DNA of 64,000 nt from Candidatus Accumulibacter cognatus. Lineage in GTDB: Bacteria > Pseudomonadota > Gammaproteobacteria > Burkholderiales > Rhodocyclaceae. The translations under genes and the position numbers were made by a program. The stretch is taken from positions 4,942,748 through 5,006,747 of the forward strand of contig CP058708.1 of the NCBI GenBank assembly GCA_013414765.1, given 5' to 3'. Shown here one piece after another: positions 22,201 through 28,814 of this stretch. How positions within the stretch are numbered: the stretch's first letter is position 1; every line of letters starts with the position of its first letter. The notes beneath the pieces were generated by a model. The model searched no databases. It saw nothing but the letters and a program-made list of their open reading frames with translations, and was not told the origin of the DNA.

Positions 22201-22539
22201 GATGAGTCGCAGGCGTCCGTGTTCAAGGATGACATCTTTGTTGGGAGGGACGATGCAGACGACGCCCGCATCGGGAACCCAGTTGTCTTCAAGGTCCTTG
22301 ACCCGCAATGTCGTACTCGATGCAAGCAAGCCCGCCAAGAGGCTCGTGTGTGTGGGCGATACATGCTGGGCGATGACGTAGCACATCGTTGCCGTCTGGG
22401 GCAGGCATTCCAGCAGTTCGCGGAGAGCTTCCAGCCCGCCGGCAGATGAACCAATGCCTGCAAGCCGTGTTTCGGTTGCATCGGATTGGGGGATTGAGCG
22501 GGTTAAAGGGATGGAGGGGCTTAGTTTGCGTTTCTTCAT
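16204..22539 (-). CDS. CheB-CheR-PAS hybrid histidine kinase megaprotein (2111 aa)
   Basis: Domains in order: CheB methylesterase (about 25-205; catalytic Ser in GIGSSAGG, His in IAQHVSP, Asp in LSGTGSDGAAG); CheR methyltransferase (about 225-500; SVTAFFRDPEAF, PGCATGEEVYS); a long signalling coiled coil (about 650-735) with six heptads of the ELQSTNE type; several PAS domains (about 740-1340); HisKA ([19 protein letters not shown], about 1390); HATPase_c (RDTGIGMDAAAQEKLF, GTGLGLAISRRLV, about 1545-1585); REC1 (LLLDWQMPGLDG); REC2 (VLMDVHMPVMDG); and HPt (VHKMRGSAGNLGLE, about 1960). It has no transmembrane segment, so it should be cytosolic. This architecture is known in proteobacteria, where the CheB/CheR pair is thought to modulate the kinase rather than chemoreceptors. 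First gene of the operon, with GAGG before the ATG. Confidence 0.94.
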   Translation of the reverse strand: MKKRKLSPSIPLTRSIPQSDATETRLAGIGSSAGGLEALRELLECLPQTATMCYVIAQHVSPTHTSLLAGLLASSTTLRVKDLEDNWVPDAGVVCIVPPNKDVILEHGRLRLIEPQSAMGPKPSVNLFFGSLAAELGDQAIGIILSGTGSDGAAGIRAIRTAGGITIVQEPATAKYDGMPREAIHTGSVDLILPPKKIGPALERLLSEPMALVQGDDGGEEADELDQINTLVRRTTSFKLSDYKPTTVKRRIARRMNIVGCKTLGDYVDFLKANSGEAQSLMRDTFISVTAFFRDPEAFQVLEHVIDGIVRNRDEGEIIRCWVPGCATGEEVYSIAFLFEEALAQQGKAGLQYLIFASDLDEDALEQARSALYPAGVLEGIPRDFRDRYMTLNGGHYRVNKSVRSRIVFTRQNVVDDPPFGRLDLISCRNLLIYLLQPVQKRVLEMFRYALSAGGYLFLGKSETVDEKSGLFREVDRRARVYQPVEGTPHYQLPSTFGQVGLTGIKAAARLSLTTTVDRVSQRILDALVMRYAPPSVVINGDDDVVHMHGNLKPYLSFPRGAVSMHLFNLLEPPLRTELRALIYRCRRERQPLRGTSHQFELEGSPHRVTPAVSALDDAEGAMVMVSFDARPLEDEARASVSDITDGDRNNVIIAELEQELANTRTHLNVVVEELQSTNEELQSTNEELQSANEELQSANEELQTSNEELQSTNEELLTVNEEMHVKSAQLEALAGLLNNVKESLSFPMLVVDAQMCVTVANGACGTLIETLGPLEGLSLNSLSWQVEIQGLAAQVGQVIQEGGIHLRIVRRGTEAVFRLNIMPYRLEGGGITGAVLLFEDITAQTRSEFHYRQLTESLPLLVWTCAPEGPCDYLSPQWVAYTGKSEAEQLGFGWLEQIHPDERQRTIDHWIATAGQGLPFAIEFRVRRHDGAYRWFKTLAMPLRNEAGAIVKWFGTNTDIDDIKQADAERQSLLQRLSLATAAANIAVWVWDLASQTHTWDARMLALYQVPAEVMATGIDYAFWRSRCHPDDLEQADRAMNDALNAGASLECEFRILLPDGSVRHIYAAAVIERDADGAPIRVIGINHDISTLKRNELALRESEARLSMAIDVMPEALMVVDEQGIICRSNQRAVAIFGHEPQVLVGQPVEMLMPERIRVQHVGMRLHFNAHAELRAMGAGRRLYALHADGHEFPVEVALSPFLDGESRKVVVSVTDITERKRIELELQEHRLNLEKLVRQRTLELATKERFVRSLVSNLPGMVGYWDDTLHCRFANTAYRDWFGRSEAEMLGLHMQTALGQAYFQENERYIRAALEGQKQTFERSITKPSGEVGHLLAHYLPDIADGKVQGFVALVHDVTALKQHELELAKAKEKAESATSAKSIFLANMSHEIRTPMNAVLGLAYVLSKMDLPVEAHDLAQKIHASGQSLLGLLNDILDFSKMEAGKAEIEQAPIYLGDIFDNLATIMSAAAEGKGLELSISPPPASACYLIGDSLRIGQILINLTSNAIKFTERGAVTVKVVVVAETEQQASLRFIVRDTGIGMDAAAQEKLFSAFSQADASTTRRFGGTGLGLAISRRLVELMGGELQLESSPGLGSRFSFCLSLPKQASAKANMNALRALKLLVADDNPIALEGLGATLRSVGWEPELFESGEALWQRLLEATDLQSPDTVLLLDWQMPGLDGLQIVSRIHAHLEDGHRPLSLIVTAHGASSLAEMPDAALADGILTKPLGPSTLYNAIQQARHRRLGLATLRDTPGEKRLAGLRLLAVDDSEINLEVASRIFGDEGATVRTAANGQEAIDRLLSQPQSIDVVLMDVHMPVMDGLEATRRIRQNPTIAHLPILALTAGALKEQQEHIYTAGMNGFITKPFIVDTAIRQILEAARGRLSDAIDTAEVPGAPTDNLEDEPTTPLVNSDWGLRVFKQRDAYVRYLNLFVEQYREILPSLIDPATEPGLLEHLVHKMRGSAGNLGLERVAATATRLEMFLNNGQDFMADARRLHDDLLLTFQAIAESMTLDEMEPTAMPADISGALLDVELVLPLFHRILSGLKNFDPKPAETGLAELRHYLPAKSVDAIASPLLAFQFAEAEQALRALAHELALSMEK
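20395..20520 (-). repeat. Six 21-bp tandem repeats encoding a heptad coiled coil
   Basis: Six consecutive 21-bp units of the form CTCGTTGGTGGATTGCAGCTC differ at only a few positions each. They encode residues 674-715, ELQSTNE-type heptads of the linker between CheR and the PAS region. The DNA similarity exceeds what the protein pattern requires, which suggests growth by duplication. Confidence 0.85.
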
Positions 22540-22719
22540 GGCGTACCTCAGGCAGTCCTAGTTGCAACTGCCACTAGATGTTCAATAGGGAGGGCGCGGT
22601 ACTCATGGATAGCATTCAGTTACGTGTGATCCATATCGGCGTCGTCGATATAGGCATAGAAATGCAAAATTCTTTAAAAAAGTGTACATTTTGGCGCTAA
22701 GAGGATTTGTAATAGTTTT

Positions 22720-23454
22720 GTGATAATTGCAGCCATGCTCCCTCAAAGACCGGTCCCCTTCGACACGTCAAGAACTCCCTGCATTGCGCTCCTCGAAGAC
22801 AATATGGTGGTTGTCGACTTGGTTGAGCACGCGCTTGCAACGCAAAGCTGGAACTGCCGGCATTACTCCACCGTTTCTGCACTGAAGGCTGACCTGAAGA
22901 ACGAACGCTTTGACCTTTTGATTCTTGACTGGTCCCTGCCGGATGGTGATGCGGGTGAGGTAATCCGGCTGGTGCGACAGACACTCTCTCAGGCAACCCC
23001 CATCCTCATCGAAAGCGTGACTGATGACGAACAACGGATCGTCGAGGCGCTCACGCTTGGAGCCGATGACTACGTCGTCAAACCTCTGCGTGTCGCAGAA
23101 CTACAGGCACGCGTTGCCGCCCTGCTCCGGCGCACTGGCGTAAAGAATCAGGTGACGATGATGGTCGAGCCGTATCGCGTCGATAGGGATAACCTGACGA
23201 TTTTTCTCGGCGAGGAGGATCTCGAACTGAGTCCTCTTGAATATGATTTGAGTTCCTACTTGTTCTCGCACCCTAATCAGTTGCTTACTCGCGAGACGCT
23301 TCTGGTCAATGTCTGGGGCCGTAATGCTGACGAGGACACGCGCTCGGTCGATGCTCTTGTAAGCAGGTTGCGGAAGAAGCTCCGGCTCGGGCCGACGACA
23401 GGTTGGCAAATAGCATCCTTGCGGAGCTACGGCTACCGATTCGAAAGCGTATAG
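22720..23454 (+). CDS. OmpR/PhoB-family response regulator
   Basis: A 244-residue regulator. The receiver occupies about 20-135 with phospho-acceptor D70 in LLILDWSLPDGDAGE and Lys in YVVKPLRV. The C-terminal winged helix (about 150-242) shows LELSPLEYDLSSYLF, LTRETLLVNVWG, the recognition helix TRSVDALVSRLRKKL and the wing YGYRFESV. It is divergent from the signalling operon with a 180-bp gap and no kinase beside it, so it may regulate that operon. The start is ambiguous: GTG at 22720 has AGAGGA 14 nt upstream, while ATG at 22735 has no ribosome site. IS debris begins about 50 bp after its stop codon. Confidence 0.88.
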   Translation: MIIAAMLPQRPVPFDTSRTPCIALLEDNMVVVDLVEHALATQSWNCRHYSTVSALKADLKNERFDLLILDWSLPDGDAGEVIRLVRQTLSQATPILIESVTDDEQRIVEALTLGADDYVVKPLRVAELQARVAALLRRTGVKNQVTMMVEPYRVDRDNLTIFLGEEDLELSPLEYDLSSYLFSHPNQLLTRETLLVNVWGRNADEDTRSVDALVSRLRKKLRLGPTTGWQIASLRSYGYRFESV

Positions 23455-23504
23455 CTTCGGACGATATAGACCCAAAGGCGGCCTTTTGTACAACTGCGGT
23501 TCAG

Positions 23505-23645
23505 GTATTTGGAGACGCCGGAAGCCCTGCGGGCGGTGATCCGGACCTGACGAAACTGCACGCCAAGATCGGCCAGCTGACGCTGGAGAACGATTTTTTA
23601 GAACATGCGCTCACCCAGGCGGGCTTGCTGAGCGCAAAACGATGA
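23505..23645 (+). pseudogene. IS3-family OrfA, C-terminal remnant
   Basis: The last 46 codons of an IS3-type OrfA are recognisable: LHAKIGQLTLENDFLEHAL, then TQAGLLSAKR, the leucine-zipper end that pairs with OrfB. The helix-turn-helix N-terminus is missing. Upstream sequence (23455-23500) is not recognisably IS, so the element is truncated on the left. The stop overlaps the OrfB start (ATGA). Confidence 0.75.
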
Positions 23646-24529
23646 TTGACCGCACCCACAAGCTCCCCGTATTGCACCAGTGCCTCCTGCTGGGGCTGGA
23701 GCGTTCGAGCGCGTACTACACGCTGCGCGAGGTTTCGCCGGAAGACTTGGCGCTGATGCGCCGGATGGACGAGTGACCCCTCGAGCACCCGTTCGCCGGC
23801 GCCCGCCTGTTGCGCGATCTGCTGCGCCCCGAGGGGTTCCAGGCCGGCCGCAGGCACATCGGTACTCTGATGGCGCGCATGGGGATCGAGGCCCTTTATC
23901 GAAAGCCCCACACCTCCCGTCGGCAGCGGGGGGATGAAATCCATCCGTATCTGCTGCGCGACCTCGTGGTTGATCGGCCCAATCAGGTATGGGCGGCGGA
24001 CATCACGTACATTCCGATGCGCCGGGGCTTCCTCTACCTGTTCGCCGTGATCGACGGGTACTCGCGGCGGGTGCTCGCCTGGCGGCTCTCCAACACCCTG
24101 ACGACCGACTTCTGTCGGGAAGCGGTGCGCGAAGCCCTCCACCGGTATGGTTGCCCGGAGATCTTCAACACCGATCAGGGTGGCCAGTTCACCAGCGACG
24201 AGTTCACCGGTCTGCTCAAGGCGCACGATATTCGGATCAGCAGGGACGGCAAGGGGTCCTGGCGGGAAAACAAGCGAAGCGCAGTTTCGCGAACCGATAG
24301 GCGAGAGGGCGAAGCCCGTCACAACGTCTTTGTCGAGCGACTGTGGAAGACGGTCAAGTACGAGGAGGGGTATCTCAAGGCCGATGACAGCGTTGCCGAT
24401 GCGAAAGCCCACTTGGCCACGTATCTGCGCTTCTACAACGAGCGACGCCCCCATCGCTCCCTGGATGGTCAGACGCCGGACGCCATCTACTTCGCGGCAC
24501 TCGCGGCCACCACGCGACCGGTGGCGTAG
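23642..24529 (+). pseudogene. IS3-family OrfB (DDE transposase), inactivated by TGA and an 18-codon insertion
   Basis: A 295-codon rve-type transposase frame. Catalytic motifs are WAADITYIPM (Asp), NTDQGGQFTS (Asp) and NVFVERLWKTVKYEE (Glu). An in-frame TGA at 23774-23776 (codon 45) falls in the conserved MRRMDE...LEHPFAGARLL segment. In addition 54 bp (24272-24325) are inserted between the Asn and Val of the ENVFVERLW motif, next to the catalytic Glu. Both changes make a functional transposase unlikely. No inverted repeats or target duplications could be identified. Confidence 0.82.
24272..24325 (+). repeat. 54-bp in-frame palindromic insertion within IS3 OrfB
   Basis: Compared with the family pattern GxWxENVFVERLW, 54 bp are inserted. 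They contain two small hairpins, GCGAA-N7-TTCGC and GGGC-GAA-GCCC, and are bordered by AAC on both sides. The insert adds 18 mostly charged codons (KRSAVSRTDRREGEARHN) without a frameshift, in the manner of REP-like or RPE-like palindromic elements. Confidence 0.6.
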
Positions 24530-24703
24530 GGCATGAGGAAGGGGCTCCGTGGATTTGTGGACGATGCGCTGTCGCGCACCGGGCCGCTTGCCGTGGAAAA
24601 GTCTGGCGACTTTCCCACCGCGCGTCCCTTCGCCCACAAGCTCCACCGAGCTCTATTTGGTTCGGATAAACTCACAGAAGGTCAAAACCAAGCGCAACTC
24701 CGG

Positions 24704-25255
24704 TCACCCGACCACAACCGGCAGGGCTCCACTTATCAAAGCAGATTTTCTGTCCAAACAAACGGGGCCACCTCTCTCCACGTGCTTCTCGAGCGCCTTC
24801 TCCCGCAATGCATGGTCGATGTTGTCAAACAGGCCTTTGATATCAAACTCTAGAACCCAAGAATACTTCCAGCATCGTTCCCGCGTTACCCCCACGGCGT
24901 CCAGCGCCGATCTTCCGGGCCGGTAACCGTAGGAATCCGGTAGAAACTTTGCTTCGATCCCGGGCTCTATCACCCGCTTGACCACCGTCTGCGCCACACG
25001 ATCTGCCACCGTTGGAACCCCCAAGATGCGCTCCCCGCCATTCTTCTTGGGAATGGCAACCGCTTTGACCGGCGGCGGAAAGTAGCTTCCCGACGACATC
25101 CGGTTCCAGATCTTGTAGAGGTTCCCCTTCAGATCCTTCTCGAAGTCGCCGATCGATTCCTTATCCACCCCTGCCGATCCCGCATTGGCTTTGACCGCTT
25201 GATACGCTTCGTGCCCCCGCCATTTGTCAATGGCAAATGGTTTGGTTGCACTCGT
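24704..25255 (-). pseudogene. Group II intron reverse transcriptase/maturase, N-terminal remnant
   Basis: The frame reads TSATKPFAIDKWRGHEAYQA and continues with GSYFPPPVKAVAIPKKNGGE, RILGVPTVADRVAQTVVKR, SYGYRPGRSALDAV and VLEFDIKGLFDNIDHAL. These are RT blocks 0-4 of bacterial intron-encoded proteins. Similarity stops after LREKALEKHVERG (about 24765), so the catalytic YADD block, the maturase domain and any endonuclease are missing. No ATG is present at the expected start. GTG at 25168 is the only usable start, which would remove the first conserved block. Confidence 0.8.
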
Positions 25256-25813
25256 CCGTTCCCTCCTGTTGCCAGTTGAACGCTAAATGCAACCCCTTGA
25301 TCCGACCTCTTTGCTCCAGCCGCATTACCAGCCTTCATCGCTCGTACGGGTCGGTCCGTCCCAGTGCTCCGCATCGGTACTCTCGCCTCGTGGTTTCTGC
25401 CACTTGGGCTTCTCCCTTGACATCGGAACGACGGGTTCCCGCAGTTCCACACAGAAGCCTGGATCAGCTTCACGCCTCCTATACGCCGGCCGCCGCTTGC
25501 CCAGTCATCAGGTGCCCGGCAAGCTTTTCCCAGAAGATAGAAACGCCCCTGGTTTTGACGACAAGTCTCTGGATCACGACGCGTCAGCGAAGGTTCACTT
25601 TCGATCGTCTCTCTGATCCTTACCTGCTCGAGGTACGTCCTCGACGCTTTGACCCCAACGCTCACCACCACGGCTCTTGAGCGCAGCAGCTTGGGGTGGT
25701 TTGAGGCCCGCTCCTGAAAGCCGACCCCGAGGGACCTACCCTCATCTTCCGTGTAGCTTCTACACAGTTCGTCAGTCCATTACGAACCTCCTTTCTGTGT
25801 GCCTGCGGCACAC
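24755..25813 (-). mobile_element. Group II intron, 3'-truncated, inserted in an IS4-type transposase gene
   Basis: On the minus strand the intron appears to begin at 25813 with GTGTGCC, which fits the GUGYG 5' consensus. It lies directly after the RWAIE codons of the transposase. The 550 bp before the RT gene are non-coding and rich in the GA-tract and tetraloop segments typical of domain I-IV RNA (for example GGTGGTGAGCGTTGGGGTCA and GAGAGTACCGATGCGG by inspection). The RT gene breaks off near 24765 and domains V-VI and the 3' exon are not seen, so the intron cannot splice or move by itself. Confidence 0.6.
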
Positions 25814-26177
25814 TTTCGATTGCCCAGCGCGCACGATACCAGTCAATCAGTTCCGCGACCGCTTCGAGGTTGTCGGCCTCTCGACTGGTCAGCAAGCGCC
25901 ATTCAATGGGCTTGACATCTTTGGGTGCCCCAATCTCCTGGGCAATCACGCAGGTCACGCTAAACAGACTGCCCTGGCCATCGGGCAACTTGACGCGGCA
26001 GGCAAAGAGCTTCTGACGCACGAGACGAGCACCTTCTTTGCCACGCGCGTGCAAGAGGAATTCGATCTCGCCCAGCGCTTTTCCCGAGCGGACTTTCGCC
26101 CACAATTTGCCGCCCGCAGGCAGACAGCGATGGTGTTGCGAACGAAGCTGCCTAGATGGTCGCCCCGGTTGTGCCAA
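25814..26177 (-). pseudogene. IS4-family (Tn5-like) transposase remnant, exon upstream of the group II intron
   Basis: The frame contains GGKLWAKVRSGKALGEIEFL, ARLVRQKLFACRVKLPDG, then IEWRLLTSREADNLEAVAEL and IDWYRARWAIE. This is the C-terminal half of the catalytic core of IS4/Tn5-type transposases, up to the YREK-like catalytic Glu region. The N-terminus is frameshifted or missing beyond about 26177. The rest of the protein is cut off by the intron at 25813. The 250 bp from 26178 to 26426 contain only degraded sequence that I cannot assign. Confidence 0.65.
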
Positions 26178-26426
26178 GCCCTCAATCGATGACGATAAGA
26201 AAAGGTGGAGATTGCAGCCATAGATCCGGACTTCGATCGAGGCTACCGCCTCCTGTCCCTGATGGAATTCGCTGGTCGATGCCTCATCAGTCGGTCACGC
26301 TCGAAGCGCATGACTGCTATCAGGTTGAATCGACCACGGTCTGACCTGTCTCGCCATCACGTCATGATTGCCTGTGCAATCGGTGGTTCTCCTTGAAGGT
26401 TGCTGCCGTTGTGCTGCTCCACCGCA

Positions 26427-26495
26427 GGGTTTTCCACGGCGCCGGTCGCCGACGGTCCCTCTATCACCAGAGGCGGCCGGCGCCGTGGAAAACCC
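26427..26495 (-). ncRNA. Candidate bridge/seeker RNA hairpin of the IS110-family element
   Basis: Arms GGGTTTTCCACGGCGCCGG (26427-26445) and its exact complement at 26477-26495 form a perfect 19-bp stem. The 31-nt loop carries an inner CCTCT/AGAGG stem. It begins 4 bp after the transposase stop on the same strand. No run of T follows, so it is not a normal terminator. IS1111-group elements of the IS110 family encode their structured guide RNA in the non-coding end downstream of the recombinase. Location and structure fit; transcription and guide loops are not shown. Confidence 0.45.
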
Positions 26496-26499
26496 GTGT

Positions 26500-27531
26500 T
26501 CATGCCGCCGCCGATCCGTAATCGACCTGGTAGTCCCGGCCGTGTACCAGCAACGCCCAGACGATCCGGGCATTCTTGTTGGCGAGCGCCACCGCCGCTA
26601 CGTTCTTGTTGCGTCGCTCCATCACTCCCGCCAGCCAACTGCCCGCATGCGCGGCTTTGCGCTCGGCCACCCGGATCACCGCTCGTGCCCCGTGGATCAA
26701 GAGGGTCCGCAGATAGGTGTCGCCCCGTTTGCTGATGCCAAGCAGCGTCGGCTTGCCACCGCTGGAATTCCGTCGGGGCACCAGTCCCAGCCAGGCCGCC
26801 AGTTGCCGGCCATTCTCGAAGTTCTTGGCGTCCCCAATCGAGGCCACCAGGGCGCTCGCCGCGATCGGGCCAAGGCCGGGAATCTGAGCGAGTTTCTTGC
26901 TTGCGGCGTTCTCCCGGTGCCAAGTCTGGATCTGGACTTCCAACTCATTCACCTGTTTGTCGAGTTCCTTCAGATGGTTGCCAAGACGGTCAATCAATTG
27001 GCGAAACGTCCCTGGCAACCCGTTCTCGCCATCCTCCAGAATCTCGGGCAGGCGCTTGCCTATATGCACAATGCCTTGTGGGATGATGATGCCGTATTCG
27101 GCCAGAAGGCCCCGAATCTGGTTGGCCTGGACCGTCCTCGCCTTGACGAAACCCTGGCGGGCGCGGTGCAGGGCCAGGACCGCTTGCTGCCCGCCATTCT
27201 TGATCGGCACGAAGCACATGTTCGGCCGGCTCACCGCTTCGCAGATCACTTCGGCATCTGCGGCATCATTCTTGTTCGTCTTGACGTAAGGTTTCACGAA
27301 CTGCGGGGCCATCAGCTTCACGGTGTGCCCCAACTCCTGCAGCTTATTCGCCCAGAAATGGGCGCTGCCGTAGGCTTCCATGCCAATCCGACAGTGCGGC
27401 AGGTTGGCGAAGAACGGCATCATTTGATCCCGCTTGAGTTGCTTCTTCAACACCGTCTTGCCGTGTTCGTCCACGCCATGCACCTGGAACACGTTCTTTG
27501 CCAGATCGATACCAATTGTCGTAATCTTCAT
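26500..27531 (-). CDS. IS110-family transposase/recombinase (IS1111 group)
   Basis: A 343-residue DEDD recombinase of normal length without stops. The N-terminal RuvC-like domain shows IGIDLAKNVFQVHGVDEHG (Asp), CRIGMEAYGSAHFWA (Glu) and KTNKNDAADAEVICEAV (Asp pair). The central helix region contains VNELEVQIQTW. The C-terminal transposase_20 domain has AQIPGLGPIAASALVASIGD and the GISKRGDTYLRTLLIHGAR stretch with the serine nucleophile region. Such enzymes excise a circle and insert without target duplication, guided by an element-encoded RNA. Exact element ends were not resolved; upstream non-coding DNA is short. It lies just upstream of map. Confidence 0.93.
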   Translation of the reverse strand: MKITTIGIDLAKNVFQVHGVDEHGKTVLKKQLKRDQMMPFFANLPHCRIGMEAYGSAHFWANKLQELGHTVKLMAPQFVKPYVKTNKNDAADAEVICEAVSRPNMCFVPIKNGGQQAVLALHRARQGFVKARTVQANQIRGLLAEYGIIIPQGIVHIGKRLPEILEDGENGLPGTFRQLIDRLGNHLKELDKQVNELEVQIQTWHRENAASKKLAQIPGLGPIAASALVASIGDAKNFENGRQLAAWLGLVPRRNSSGGKPTLLGISKRGDTYLRTLLIHGARAVIRVAERKAAHAGSWLAGVMERRNKNVAAVALANKNARIVWALLVHGRDYQVDYGSAAA

Positions 27532-27621
27532 CTCGGTCGCCTCTCTCGTTCAGTGGGAATTTCCATTCGCCACACTTTGGCACTCAGATGCCGTTTCGGG
27601 AAGGGGCGACCATCCCATTAG

Positions 27622-27783
27622 TCATGTAGAAACACGCGGATAGAGGCGAGAGAGCTTTCGCCAGGCATCCTGTGCGGTGGATCGCCCCTTGACTGGAAGA
27701 GCTTTGGTGTTGCGATCGCGGACATGGGTTTCGACATGGCGCCGTAGAGTCTCTTCGTCGGGGATACGCTGTGACAAACACAT
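27622..27783 (-). pseudogene. Short transposase C-terminal remnant (family uncertain)
   Basis: A 53-codon frame reads PDEETLRRHVETHVRDRNTK, then ALPVKGRSTAQDAWRKLSRL and YPRVST before TGA. The pattern of a basic helix followed by TxxDAxxKLxRLYP resembles the extreme C-terminus of IS630-type transposases, but the match is from memory of the pattern only. A stop codon precedes the ATG closely. The rest of the element is absent. The 225 bp from here to map show no further gene. Confidence 0.35.
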
Positions 27784-28008
27784 CCTTTATGCAGCGTAAG
27801 AATCCAGTGGTTCCTGTTTCACCATCGCCAGTGTCACTCGATATGTGAGCGTCGGCATTCCCTTCTCCACAGAGTCAATCAAGGCTCATACGAAACACCA
27901 ACTCCATCTTGCCAAGTGTTGGTGATGGATTGACCCTCCGTCCAATTGCCTAAGCTGCCCGCTTACTTTATCCTTCGCTCCTCTTCAACCTGGCACTGGC
28001 CTCAACGC

Positions 28009-28809
28009 ATGAGCATTACTTGCAAGACTCCTCAAGAAATCGAAAAGATGCGCGTCGCCGGTCGCCTTACCGCCGAGGTGCTCGACTACATCGCGCCCTA
28101 TGTGAAGTCTGGAGTCACCACCGGCGAACTCGATCAACTTTGCCATGATTACATCGTGCAGGTTCAAGGCTGCATTCCGGCGCCACTCAACTATGCCCCA
28201 CCCGGCTACAAGCCTTATCCGAAGTCGATTTGCACTTCGATCAATCACCAGGTCTGTCACGGCGTTCCGGGTGACCGGCAATTAAGGAACGGCGACATCG
28301 TCAACCTCGACGTGACCGTGATCAGCAACGGCTACCATGGCGACAGCAGCCGCATGTTTCAGGTCGGTGAAACCTCTGTGCAGGCGCGGCGGCTATGCGA
28401 GGTCACCTACGATTGCCTCTGGCTGGGCATTGTGCAGGTCCGTGCTGGCGCACATCTCGGCGACATCGGTCACGCGATTCAGCAACATGCAGAGAAATCC
28501 GGCTATTCGGTGGTCCGTGAGTTCTGCGGCCACGGCATCGGCGCCAAGTTCCACGAAGAACCCCAGGTACTTCATTATGGGCGGCCGCATACCGGCATCG
28601 AGCTCAAAGCCGGCATGGTGTTTACCATCGAACCGATGATCAATGCCGGCAAGGCCGCGATTCGAACTATGGCCGATGGCTGGACGATCGTCACCAAGGA
28701 TCATAGCTTGTCCGCACAATGGGAGCATACCATCCTGGTGACCGACACGGGCTACGAAGTCCTCACCGTGTCGAAGGCGACTGCTTTGCGGCCAGACTGG
28801 ATCAGGTAG
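28009..28809 (+). CDS. map: Methionine aminopeptidase, type I
   Basis: A 266-residue type I MetAP that removes N-terminal Met from nascent proteins. Metal ligands are visible: [17 protein letters not shown] (two Asp), [16 protein letters not shown] (His), FTIEPMI (Glu) and [18 protein letters not shown] (Glu). The start chosen ([15 protein letters not shown]) matches the family; the frame is open for 21 codons upstream but those are unrelated. There is no strong ribosome site. glnD follows 5 bp later, a common betaproteobacterial order (rpsB is absent here because IS debris lies upstream). Confidence 0.95.
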   Translation: MSITCKTPQEIEKMRVAGRLTAEVLDYIAPYVKSGVTTGELDQLCHDYIVQVQGCIPAPLNYAPPGYKPYPKSICTSINHQVCHGVPGDRQLRNGDIVNLDVTVISNGYHGDSSRMFQVGETSVQARRLCEVTYDCLWLGIVQVRAGAHLGDIGHAIQQHAEKSGYSVVREFCGHGIGAKFHEEPQVLHYGRPHTGIELKAGMVFTIEPMINAGKAAIRTMADGWTIVTKDHSLSAQWEHTILVTDTGYEVLTVSKATALRPDWIR

Positions 28810-28814
28810 CTGGC

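Noticed and set aside
24533-24853. Plus-strand frame downstream of the IS3 remnant
   Set aside because: It spans the IS3 right side and the intron junction and resembles no protein.
26427-26495. Ordinary transcription terminator for the IS110 gene
   Set aside because: The stem is perfect but no T run follows on the coding strand, and the loop is 31 nt with its own stem.
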